Origin: Candidatus Manganitrophaceae bacterium
Lineage (GTDB): Bacteria > Nitrospirota > Nitrospiria > SBBL01 > Manganitrophaceae
Assembly: GCA_004297235.1 (NCBI GenBank)
Contig: SCUR01000242.1
Span: forward strand, 1 to 44,777
Direction of reading: 5' to 3'
Length of the DNA: 44,777 bases
Under the pieces are notes generated by a model, which saw nothing but the letters and a program-made list of their open reading frames with translations, was not told the DNA's origin and searched no databases. This document shows, in pieces, positions 31,890 to 39,392 of the stretch. Every line of letters begins with the position of its first letter. The first letter of the stretch is position 1. The position numbers and the translations under genes were made by a program.

Positions 31890-33227
31890 TTACCCGTTCC
31901 GAACCTCGCTCAATTCCTTCCGGATCAGGTCGCACGCTTCCAGGATCTCCCGATTGCGCCGGCGGGAGCCGAAGAGCTCCATCTTGATTCGATCGCTCAG
32001 ATGCGCCCCCTCGGCGGCGATCCGCTCCATGAATGTCCCCGGCTCATTGGGATCGTATTCCGCCTGGTTTCGAAGGAGACGGAACCCGATCAGGAGCGCC
32101 TCGATCCAAAGATCATCCGGGATCGACTCGCCGGCATTGTCCGACGGCCGATAGAGGAGCGCCTCTTTCGAAAGCGCCGCCCCCTCCTTTTGGAAGAGAA
32201 ACCGAAGTCTTCTCAATAAGGGCTTCCGGTCCCGATCTTCAAGCGACGGGAGGATCGGTCCGAGGTTCTCCGCAGTCCGGGTGATCACTTTATGAACGGT
32301 CGCCAGATCCTGTCGCTCGTTGACCAAAAGACCCCGGAAGAGAATCATCCCGAGACTGTAGAGATCGCAGGGAAGATGGAGGCTCTTATAGATCACCACC
32401 TCGGCGCGGGCGAAGACCTTTTGCTTGGCCTTCTCGAACTGCCCCCAAACGGGAGGAGAGACCGGCTCAATGGTTCCGTCGAGAAGAATCCCGCGCTCGG
32501 CGGAAGCCCGCTTGCCGGCCCAGATCCGAACCGGCTCGGCCTCCGCTTCGGGAAGGGAAAGGGTGATCAGGAACAGGTCCCCCTGAGAATAGTCGGAGGA
32601 CCGCAGCTGCTCCGAGACGAGTTGCGCCTGCACGATCGCCCGGATTTCATTCCCCCCGGAGGCGCGCATCCGCTCCATCGATCGGATCAACACCGTCGCC
32701 GTTTCCCGCTGCTCGATCCCTTGTTGCCGCAGAAGGGGGGCCGTATAGAGCGGATGCGCATCGGGAGGAGGGCTGAAGAGCTGCGCGCGCGCGTCGGCCG
32801 GCATGGTCGGGGGGGCAAATCGATCGGCCAATTGCAGGTGGGATGTGTCGAGCGAGAAAACCCAACGGGCCGGCAAAAAATCTTCCGTCGATTCCGATAA
32901 TTGGACCGGGAGATGGGCCGGTTGAAGATTCAAGAACGGTCTCTGATTCTCCTGATGAATCGATTGGATGCGGCGGCATAATCCGATGAAAAGGTTCCAC
33001 TTGAGCCAGAAGACCTCCAGCGGATACCGCTGTCGATCTTCTGAAAAGAGAAACTGATTCGGGGAGGAGAAACGGGAAGCAAGCGTGGGCAGGTTTTGCC
33101 GGCGCCCGCTCGAAAGACCGGAACGGCACCACTGATGGAACGCCTCGTCCCACACGGCGCCCCCCAGCAGGTCACTGAACTCGTCATACTGAAGGGACAC
33201 CTGTCCCTGTAAACGTCCATCATCCAT
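31890..33227 (-). CDS. Degenerate protein-kinase-like protein, first gene of the T6SS operon
   Basis: A 445-residue soluble protein. Two stretches resemble a Ser/Thr kinase. CDLYSLGMILFRGLL (287-301) matches the DxYSLGxxLxxLL helix after the activation segment. FLNLQPAHLP (98-107) sits where HRDLKPENIL would be, preceded by LCRRIQSIHQ like the helix before the catalytic loop. The catalytic Asp would be Asn100 and Lys would be Gln102; no DFG, glycine loop or activation-loop threonines are visible, so activity is unlikely. It starts without a clear ribosome-binding sequence, 38 bases after the predicted promoter start site. As first gene next to an FHA protein it could be a pseudokinase regulator. 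The kinase link rests on two motifs and should be treated as moderate. Confidence 0.7.
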   Translation of the reverse strand: MDDGRLQGQVSLQYDEFSDLLGGAVWDEAFHQWCRSGLSSGRRQNLPTLASRFSSPNQFLFSEDRQRYPLEVFWLKWNLFIGLCRRIQSIHQENQRPFLNLQPAHLPVQLSESTEDFLPARWVFSLDTSHLQLADRFAPPTMPADARAQLFSPPPDAHPLYTAPLLRQQGIEQRETATVLIRSMERMRASGGNEIRAIVQAQLVSEQLRSSDYSQGDLFLITLSLPEAEAEPVRIWAGKRASAERGILLDGTIEPVSPPVWGQFEKAKQKVFARAEVVIYKSLHLPCDLYSLGMILFRGLLVNERQDLATVHKVITRTAENLGPILPSLEDRDRKPLLRRLRFLFQKEGAALSKEALLYRPSDNAGESIPDDLWIEALLIGFRLLRNQAEYDPNEPGTFMERIAAEGAHLSDRIKMELFGSRRRNREILEACDLIRKELSEVRNG

Positions 33228-33271
33228 GAGGGCACCGAGATTTTCGAAGGAGACCTATGCAGAATGGCGCT

Positions 33272-33301
33272 AATATTGAAGAAAAGCAAAAAGAATGTCA
33301 A
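33272..33301 (-). promoter_or_regulatory. Predicted sigma70 promoter of the T6SS operon
   Basis: On the minus strand TTGACA (33296-33301, consensus -35) is followed after 18 bases by AATATT (33272-33277, 4 of 6 for -10). It lies about 45 bases upstream of the first T6SS gene and is the only consensus -35 in this gap pointing that way. No sigma54 GG-N10-GC box was seen. Confidence 0.55.
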
Positions 33302-33872
33302 GCGAATTCCCCGCTGCCGCTCTGGGAAGTAAACTAAAGCGGTTTACCGAGGATCGCCCGCCTCTTAGAACAACGGCGGAGCCGATCTCCCCGGACTGCG
33401 TCGATGCAGATTTCCCGCCGTCGGACCTGTTCGGTCTTCGGGTACGGGCATCCCGACATTTTCGGCCGGGATGTCGATAAGTGTTGACAAGAAAGGGAAA
33501 AAAAGCTACCTTTGTGCCGCACTGGTATAAAGTGCGCTTGTTTTATTGGTTAGGTCCACAAGCACATTCTCATCCTCTCTCCACTCTTTATATAGGGGGA
33601 ATACCCAACATCGCTTCGCTGCAACGCCTTCGAACCAATATTCATCCGCCGGGCAAGCCCATGCCGAGGGGACTCTCCCCCCTCCCTCCTTTCGATCTCC
33701 GGGCTCTGTCTTCAAAATCAAAGATTGACTGCACGGCCGATCCGGTTAAAATAGGTTCGTCGCACACCGACGCAAAACAAGCGATCGTCCCGGAAGGTGC
33801 GAACCGACCCGGATCGGCTTCACAGAGAGGGGCCATTTCGTCTAAACCTGAAAACAAAAAGGGGCAGCGCGT
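33302..33872. other. Divergent intergenic region between T6SS operon and glycosyltransferase pair
   Basis: About 570 bases without a convincing gene. It holds a predicted rightward promoter (33484-33512) and A/T-rich patches (33490-33505, 33586-33596). A rightward frame at 33481-33879 lacks a ribosome-binding sequence, starts inside the -35 box and has no recognisable motif, so I leave it out. Two leftward frames here are equally unconvincing. Confidence 0.5.
33484..33512 (+). promoter_or_regulatory. Predicted promoter for the glycosyltransferase pair
   Basis: TTGACA (33484-33489) is a consensus -35; TACCTT (33507-33512) at 17 bases is a weak -10. A TATAAA at 33526-33531 is another possible -10 but too far from this -35. 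The leader to the first gene would be about 350 bases, unusually long, so an additional closer promoter is possible. Confidence 0.4.
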
Positions 33873-34628
33873 ATGTTGAGAAATTATGAGAAGGTCTTGA
33901 TCATAATCCCGACATTCAATGAAAGGGAGAATATCTCGAAGCTGATCGGCGAAATCGATTCGACCGTTTCGAGAGAAGTCGATATTCTCGTCATCGACGA
34001 TAACTCCCCCGATGGGACCGGGAAGGTCGTCTCTGAAATATCGCTGCGAAATCCTCGCGTGAAGCTCCTGGAGCGAAAATGCAAGGACGGCTTGGCGCGC
34101 GCCTACCTGGAAGGGTTTACCTATGCCTTGAAAAATCACTACCCCGTGATCGTCTGCATGGATGCCGACCTCTCCCACAACCCGGTTTATTTAAATCAAT
34201 TCTTTGAAAAAATCCAAGAGTTCGATTTCGTCTTGGGCTCGCGATATGTCCCCGGCGGAGGAATTGAAGACTGGGGATGGTTTAGAAGGCTCTTGAGCCG
34301 ATGGGGAAATCGTTATGCCCGTTGGGTGCTGAACGCCCCGATCTACGATATGACGAGCGGGTACAAATGTCTTCGCGCAGACTTGCTGACGAAGATCGGC
34401 TACCAAGACATCAAATCCAACGGCTATGAATTCACCATCGAGCTGGCGTATTTGTTCTATCGAAACGGCTTTTCGATCAAAGAGATTCCGATCGTATTCA
34501 CCGACCGACGCTACGGCAGCTCGAAGCTTTCAAAATGGATCATCCTCAACGCCTTGACCAAGGTATGGAAGCTGCGCCTGGGGTCTAAAAAAATATGCGC
34601 CGTTCGGCCCAATTACAATGCTCTCTAA
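33873..34628 (+). CDS. GT2 glycosyltransferase, polyprenyl-phosphate-mannose synthase type
   Basis: A 251-residue soluble GT-A enzyme. VLIIIPTFNERENISKLI (8-25), VIDDNSPDGTG (40-50), the metal-binding MDADLSH (95-101), SRYVPGG (122-128) and DMTSGYKC (158-165) are the dolichyl-phosphate-mannose synthase signature; it lacks the C-terminal membrane helices of some relatives. It likely transfers a sugar, probably mannose or glucose, from a nucleotide sugar to a polyprenyl phosphate. AAGGGGC precedes the ATG. It overlaps the next gene by 11 bases. Base composition looks less GC-rich than in the T6SS genes, which may mark separate ancestry. Sugar specificity cannot be read from the sequence. Confidence 0.88.
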   Translation: MLRNYEKVLIIIPTFNERENISKLIGEIDSTVSREVDILVIDDNSPDGTGKVVSEISLRNPRVKLLERKCKDGLARAYLEGFTYALKNHYPVIVCMDADLSHNPVYLNQFFEKIQEFDFVLGSRYVPGGGIEDWGWFRRLLSRWGNRYARWVLNAPIYDMTSGYKCLRADLLTKIGYQDIKSNGYEFTIELAYLFYRNGFSIKEIPIVFTDRRYGSSKLSKWIILNALTKVWKLRLGSKKICAVRPNYNAL

Positions 34629-35862
34629 CCCGCCCGACCTGACGCGATTTCAGAAATGGCACTTTTTGTTATGGATCGCCATCGGGCTTTATTATTTCAG
34701 GTTCGACAACAACGGTCTGGTCCTCTATCCCCACGCGGCGGATTGTCTGCTTTCCGGAAAACCGCTTCTCCCCTGTGAGCCGCTGTTCACCTATCCTCCC
34801 GCCTTTGCATTCTTCATGATCCCCTTCGCCCTGATGCCGACCCTGCTGAAGAACCTGCTCTGGTATCTCTTATCGGTTTCCGTCCTCTACTTCAGCTTTC
34901 GGTTGTGCGAATACCTGACCCTCAAGGCCTTCGGCATCAGATTCGACACCAACCGGCTCTACTGGTTTCGGCTTCTGTCGCTGGCGCTCGGTTTAAAATT
35001 TATTCTCGCCGTTTTGGAAAACCAGGCCTACGATCATCTCATCCTCTTCTTCATCCTCTTGGCCGTTTATGGGCTCATGGAGGAGAAGGACCTTTGGGCC
35101 GCCTCCGGGATCGCCCTCGCCGCGGCGTTGAAGGTCACCCCGCTTCTCTTCTTTCCCTATCTTCTCTTTCGAAAAAAATGGAAAGTCTTCGCCTGTGGGA
35201 TCATGCTCTATCTCTTCATCTCCTTTCTCCCCGACTTCTTCTTCACCGCCGGAGGAACCGAGGGAACCTATTTTGGAAGATGGGTCCAAGATATTGTTCA
35301 ACCGGCCATCATGGGACGGCAAGGGCCTTCCGCTTCCGGTTTTTGGCAGGGGGAGAATCCGCTCAATCAATCTCTACGCTCTCTCGTCTTCCGGACCGCG
35401 GTGCTGCTCGATCTCGCCTCCCATTTTAAAACCATCCTCTATTTTGTTTATACCTCCGTTCTTCTCTCCCTCTTTCTGTTTATCTTAAAAACGTCTCCGT
35501 TAAAAAATGCACCCGTTTTGGACGGATCCGCATTGGTGATCGGGATGGTGATGTTGTCGCCGATGAGCAGCAAATCTCACTTCATCGTCCTCCTCCTCCC
35601 CTATATGGTGATCTTGGCCTACCTGATGACGCGACAGAGTCAAAGCCGCCTCCTGGAGGGGCTCCTCCTCTTGAGTTTCATTTTCAATTCCCTCACCTCC
35701 AAGGGAATTATCGGGAGGAGACTCTCGACCGCTCTCTTGTTGATGGGCTGCATTACCATCGGCACGCTCCTCATCCTTCTCATCGTCGCTCTCATCGCGA
35801 TTGAAATGACACGCAGTCCGGAGCGAGACCTGTCGATCCTGCCGGAACGGCTCAATCCGTAA
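34618..35862 (+). CDS. GT87/DUF2029-type integral membrane glycosyltransferase
   Basis: A 414-residue protein with about ten hydrophobic segments. The N-terminal YYFRFDNNGLVLYPHAADCL places Asp30 in the first external loop, and LFTYPPAFAFFMIPF (56-70) is the YPP motif typical of DUF2029/GT87 (GT-C fold) transferases such as mycobacterial mannosyltransferases. These enzymes use polyprenyl-phosphate sugars on the outer face of the inner membrane. The donor is probably made by the GT2 enzyme encoded just upstream and overlapping it by 11 bases. The acceptor is unknown; a glycolipid, surface polymer or exported protein are all possible. Confidence 0.82.
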   Translation: MLSNPPDLTRFQKWHFLLWIAIGLYYFRFDNNGLVLYPHAADCLLSGKPLLPCEPLFTYPPAFAFFMIPFALMPTLLKNLLWYLLSVSVLYFSFRLCEYLTLKAFGIRFDTNRLYWFRLLSLALGLKFILAVLENQAYDHLILFFILLAVYGLMEEKDLWAASGIALAAALKVTPLLFFPYLLFRKKWKVFACGIMLYLFISFLPDFFFTAGGTEGTYFGRWVQDIVQPAIMGRQGPSASGFWQGENPLNQSLRSLVFRTAVLLDLASHFKTILYFVYTSVLLSLFLFILKTSPLKNAPVLDGSALVIGMVMLSPMSSKSHFIVLLLPYMVILAYLMTRQSQSRLLEGLLLLSFIFNSLTSKGIIGRRLSTALLLMGCITIGTLLILLIVALIAIEMTRSPERDLSILPERLNP

Positions 35863-36102
35863 ATCGAGAACGGTCGGCGCGGGAGGTTTCTTCGGCTCCG
35901 TCAGCCGGATCGAAACGGAGGGATTTGATCGGCTTATCGCCAAGCGTTCGATGAAGTGAGGATCACACCGGGGATGTGCTTCGAGTCGGATCGCCTTTGA
36001 TTTCTTCCGGCGCATCCCGGCCGTTCTTTTGGGAAATTTTAATCGAGGAGAATGACGTTAAACCGCGTAACACCGTTTGAGATTCGGCTTCGGTGGAACG
36101 AA

Positions 36103-36432
36103 TCAAGAATAGAGGTCAACGACGTTTCCCTGGATGGTGACCTGGTGGTTCAGCCACATCACGTAGAGCGCTTCGGCCGTCTTGGAGAGGTTCGGATTGA
36201 CGAAGGTCGTCACCGTCTGGCCCGACGGAAGCCGGGTGACCTTCACCGAGACGGAAGGATGGGGATCCTTGGGCTCCGAGGTCGCCGGCCGGTGCGCCCC
36301 GATCGCCTTCAAGACAGGGTCGCCCGACCCGGATGTCTCCTTCGCCGTAAGAACCGGATCGCGAACCGCGCGAACCGATCCGTTCGGTTGAACGCCCTTC
36401 GCCGGCGAGAGCCCTTTCAGCGCGTCGCTCAT
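36103..36432 (-). CDS. 109-residue hypothetical protein with strong ribosome-binding site
   Basis: The ATG at 36432 has AAGGAGG 5 bases upstream; a longer frame to 36621 would run through the promoter and is rejected. The N-terminal half is low-complexity and Pro/Ser/Lys rich; the C-terminal half (VSVKVTRLPSGQTVTTFVNP, then KTAEALYVMWLNHQVTIQGN) looks like a small folded domain. No signal peptide or membrane helix. Its promoter shares three boxes with the promoter of the REC-GGDEF-EAL gene, so the two are probably coregulated. I do not recognise a family. Confidence 0.75.
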   Translation of the reverse strand: MSDALKGLSPAKGVQPNGSVRAVRDPVLTAKETSGSGDPVLKAIGAHRPATSEPKDPHPSVSVKVTRLPSGQTVTTFVNPNLSKTAEALYVMWLNHQVTIQGNVVDLYS

Positions 36433-36774
36433 CCAACCTCCTTCCCTTATTGCGGTTAAAAAACCGCGCCGCATCCGAGCGGCCCCGGTCGCCCCCCCCA
36501 CGGACACCCTGAGAAAAGTCCGATGCGAGAGGATAAAAAGATCTCGCGTCGGGATTACTTCATTTATGCCGCGGCGATGAAAGATCCGCAATCGGGCCGT
36601 GGCTGAATTCATTGTGGCCAAATACCCTAGGGGAAGGGGTGAGAAAGCGATGGCGGTGTTTTTGCTAATTCAACTTGGCTACGGATTTAAGGGGGGATTC
36701 GGGGAAAAGACCCTTCGCGGGAGTCGTCGACCCGTCCGGATCGAATGGCCGAACCGGCACCCACGCCCGAGGCC
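36433..36774. other. Intergenic region between the small gene and the GGDEF-EAL gene
   Basis: About 340 bases. It contains the predicted promoter and upstream box of the 109-residue gene (36563-36630). The rest shows no gene; a rightward frame entering at 36745 is the shadow of the GGDEF-EAL gene. No clear terminator for that gene was found. Confidence 0.5.
36563..36630 (-). promoter_or_regulatory. Predicted activator-dependent promoter P1, three-box architecture
   Basis: Read on the minus strand: upstream box CTAGGGTATTT (36620-36630), 28 bases, -35-like TTGCGG (36586-36591), 17 bases, -10-like CATAAA (36563-36568). The same boxes with the same two spacings occur at 38589-38656. The weak -35, plus an upstream box near -69, suggests class-I activation, possibly by a NarL/FixJ-type regulator. 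Confidence 0.55.
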
Positions 36775-38475
36775 TTAAATTTCCGGGGGCGCGTCTCTCA
36801 GCCAGCGAGTCATTTCCCCAAACGGAAGAGGGTGGCTAATGTGGTACCCCTGAACCACATCACACCCGAACGCCTCCAGAAGATTTTTCGTAAATTCATC
36901 CTCCACCCCTTCTGCAACGACTTCAAGTCCCAAGCTGTGGCCCATATTGATCATGGAGTGCACGATGACGATGTCCCCTTTATTCTCGAGATCCACGATG
37001 AACGATTTGTCGATTTTGATCTTTTGCACCGGCAGTTTTTTAAGATAACTCAAAGAGGAGTATCCCATGCCGAAATCGTCAATGACGAGGGGGATGCCCA
37101 TTGCATGAAGGCGCGTCAACACCTCCATCGAAAGAGAGGGGTCGCCCATCATCATCTTTTCCGTGATTTCGAATTCCAGAAGGGCCGGCTGCACGCATCC
37201 GGTCCGGATCAACGCCGCGACCTGATCGGGAAGCCGCTTTTCCAGCAGGTTCCTCGCAGAGAGGTTCACGGAGACCGGGACGTTCAACCCCGCCTTCTTC
37301 CACTCGTCGTATTGACGGCAAACGGTTTTGAGAACCCACTGCGTGAACGGCTTGATCAATCCGGTTTGCTCCGCCAGGGAGATGAATCGGTCCGGCGAGA
37401 TCCAGCCGAGTTGCGGATCGAGCCAGCGGGAGAGCGCCTCCACGCCGATCACCCGGTTTGTTTTCAGGCTCCACTGTGGCTGGTAATAGACTTCCAGTTC
37501 CCCCTGCTCGATGGCACGGCTCAGTTTTCCCATCAGCATCCGTCGGCAAGAGTTGCTCTGCTCATGTTTGGGAAGATAGATTCGATAACCTCCCCCGGCC
37601 TGTTTGGCCGCATACATCGCTTTGTCCGCCCGCTGGAAGAGAAGATCCCCCTCCTCCCCATGGTCGGGGTAAAGAGCGATGCCGATGCTCGCCCCCACCT
37701 CCACCGTCGCATCGTTCAACGCGAAAGGAGTCTCCAAAACCTTCAGAATCTTCCGGGTGATCAAACTGGCGCCTTCGAGATGGGTGTTCGGCAACATGAC
37801 CGCGAACTCATCCCCTCCCACCCGCGCAACCGTGTCGGACTCCCGCAGACATTTTCGCAGGCGCAGTCCGATTTGCCGCAGCAGCAGATCGCCGTAATGA
37901 TGACCGAAAGTGTCATTGACCTCCTTAAATCGGTCCAAGTCCAACAGCAGCAGGGCCAGCGGTCTTCTTTCACGATGGCCGATCAAGATGGCCTGCTGCA
38001 GACGATCGTAAAAGAGGGTTCGGTTCGGAAGGTCGGTGAGGACATCGTGATAAGCGAGATGGTGGATCCGCTCTTCCACCCGTTTGCGCTCCCGTCGCAC
38101 CGCCATTTCGTGCAACTCTTTTTTTACGACCGGAACCAATCGGTTCAGGCTGCCTTTCATGATGTAGTCCTGCGCGCCGGCCTTCATCGCCCGGACGGCC
38201 GCCTCCTCGCCGATCGTCCCCGAGACGAAGATAAACGGCACGTCGAGATTCCGCTCTTTGAGGCAGACCAACGCATCGGCCCCCGAGAAACGGGGCATCG
38301 TATAGTCGGAAAAAACGACGTCCCAGGTCTGTTTGTTGAGCGCTAGGATCATCCCTTCGGAGGTCTCGACCCGCTCGAAAACAGGCTCGAACCCGCCGCG
38401 CCGCAACTCTCCCAAAAGCAGTTCCGCGTCCTCTTTCGAATCTTCAACAATCAAGACACGCAGCGGGATACTCAT
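36775..38475 (-). CDS. Response regulator with GGDEF and EAL domains (cyclic di-GMP turnover)
   Basis: A 566-residue protein. Receiver 1-125 with Glu11-Asp12, phosphoacceptor Asp57 (FSDYTMP) and Lys107. GGDEF domain about 140-300 with an intact GGDEF (220-224) and an I-site RESD (211-214), so it could synthesise cyclic di-GMP with product inhibition. EAL domain about 315-555 with GVEALSRW (345-351), NLSARN, ITEK, DDFGMGYSSL and AEGVED, consistent with an active phosphodiesterase. No membrane helices. Which activity dominates, and how the receiver gates it, cannot be read off. Its promoter shares boxes with that of the 109-residue gene. T6SS and biofilm states are often linked through cyclic di-GMP, but no direct link is visible here. 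Confidence 0.93.
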   Translation of the reverse strand: MSIPLRVLIVEDSKEDAELLLGELRRGGFEPVFERVETSEGMILALNKQTWDVVFSDYTMPRFSGADALVCLKERNLDVPFIFVSGTIGEEAAVRAMKAGAQDYIMKGSLNRLVPVVKKELHEMAVRRERKRVEERIHHLAYHDVLTDLPNRTLFYDRLQQAILIGHRERRPLALLLLDLDRFKEVNDTFGHHYGDLLLRQIGLRLRKCLRESDTVARVGGDEFAVMLPNTHLEGASLITRKILKVLETPFALNDATVEVGASIGIALYPDHGEEGDLLFQRADKAMYAAKQAGGGYRIYLPKHEQSNSCRRMLMGKLSRAIEQGELEVYYQPQWSLKTNRVIGVEALSRWLDPQLGWISPDRFISLAEQTGLIKPFTQWVLKTVCRQYDEWKKAGLNVPVSVNLSARNLLEKRLPDQVAALIRTGCVQPALLEFEITEKMMMGDPSLSMEVLTRLHAMGIPLVIDDFGMGYSSLSYLKKLPVQKIKIDKSFIVDLENKGDIVIVHSMINMGHSLGLEVVAEGVEDEFTKNLLEAFGCDVVQGYHISHPLPFGEMTRWLRDAPPEI

Positions 38476-38588
38476 TCAAGCTCCTTTTCTCCTTATCGAG
38501 GCCGGGAAGATCCCCATTCAGAAGCCGACACCTCACCCGTCGGTCGGCGCTTTGTCGGTTGGAATATTCCATGGCGCCGTAATAGACA

Positions 38589-38656
38589 TTTATGCCGGAC
38601 GCATCCAGAATCGGCAATCGGGTGGTCTCTGAGAGCGATGAAACGAAATACCTTAG
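38589..38656 (-). promoter_or_regulatory. Predicted activator-dependent promoter P2, three-box architecture
   Basis: Minus strand: upstream box CTAAGGTATTT (38646-38656), 28 bases, -35-like TTGCCG (38612-38617), 17 bases, -10-like CATAAA (38589-38594). Between -35 and upstream box the word CCCGATTGC is shared with P1. The predicted leader to the GGDEF-EAL gene is about 105 bases. Confidence 0.55.
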
Positions 38657-38738
38657 ACGGGAGAGGCGTCGCCTCCGAAGGGGGTTCTGGGTAATGTCAT
38701 TTTGCTAGTGTATTCATGGAGCGTCTTCGATGAGAGGA

Positions 38739-39392
38739 CTAATCTTCGGGGGTCACCAGGCCCATTCGGATGGCGCAACGGACCAACCCGGCGATGTCGT
38801 AAATACCGAGCCGCTTCATGATCTGCGCCCGATGCGTCTCCACGGTCTTGACGCTCAGATCCAGTCGATGGGCGATCTCTTTGGTGCTGTATCCCTCCGC
38901 AATGAGCTGCAGGATTTCGCGTTGGCGGAGCGTCAGCGGGTCGGTCGATTTTTGCCCCAAGCTGACCCGATGGACATAATCGCCGATGACCTGCTTCGAG
39001 ACCGGCGGGCTGAGATAGGTTTCACCGCGCATCACCGTGCGGACCGCATCTTCGAGCTCCTGGGTGGCCGAATCCTTCAACAGATACCCGGCGGCGCCAG
39101 CGCGCAGCCCCTGCAAGACATGCTCTTCGCTGGAATACATCGAGAGAATGACGACCTGGGTCTCCGGAAACTCCCGCTTCACATGCACGGTCGCTTCCAA
39201 ACCGTTCAGCCCCTTCATCGCAATGTCCATCAACACCAGATCGGGATGATGCGTTTTGATCAGGGCGAGCGCCTCGCGGCCGTCGTGCGCCTCCCCGACC
39301 ACCTGCACCCCTTCCATCCCCTCCAGGAGCAGCCGCATCCCGGCACAAACCAGTTTATGATCATCGACCAGCAACACCCGAATCGGATTCAT
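38739..39392 (-). CDS. NarL/FixJ-family two-component response regulator
   Basis: A 217-residue regulator: receiver with Asp10-Asp11, phosphoacceptor Asp56 (LVLMDIAMKG) and Lys106, then a LuxR-type helix-turn-helix at about 152-212 (LTLRQREILQLIAEGYSTKE, then VKTVETHRAQIMKRL). It overlaps the sensor-kinase stop by 4 bases (ATGA), so the pair is cotranslated and almost certainly cognate. Its targets are unknown; the two three-box promoters upstream of the next two genes are candidates because they carry an upstream box at a class-I activator position. No autoregulatory copy of that box was seen before the kinase. Confidence 0.93.
   Translation of the reverse strand: MNPIRVLLVDDHKLVCAGMRLLLEGMEGVQVVGEAHDGREALALIKTHHPDLVLMDIAMKGLNGLEATVHVKREFPETQVVILSMYSSEEHVLQGLRAGAAGYLLKDSATQELEDAVRTVMRGETYLSPPVSKQVIGDYVHRVSLGQKSTDPLTLRQREILQLIAEGYSTKEIAHRLDLSVKTVETHRAQIMKRLGIYDIAGLVRCAIRMGLVTPED

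Noticed and set aside
33735..33785. GGTTCG-containing stretch considered as a tRNA remnant
   Set aside because: No acceptor, D or anticodon stems can be folded around it. No tRNA or rRNA was recognised in the window.
33481..33879. + strand 132-codon frame in the divergent intergenic region
   Set aside because: Starts inside a -35 box, has no ribosome-binding sequence and no domain; low-complexity Pro/Ser-rich sequence.
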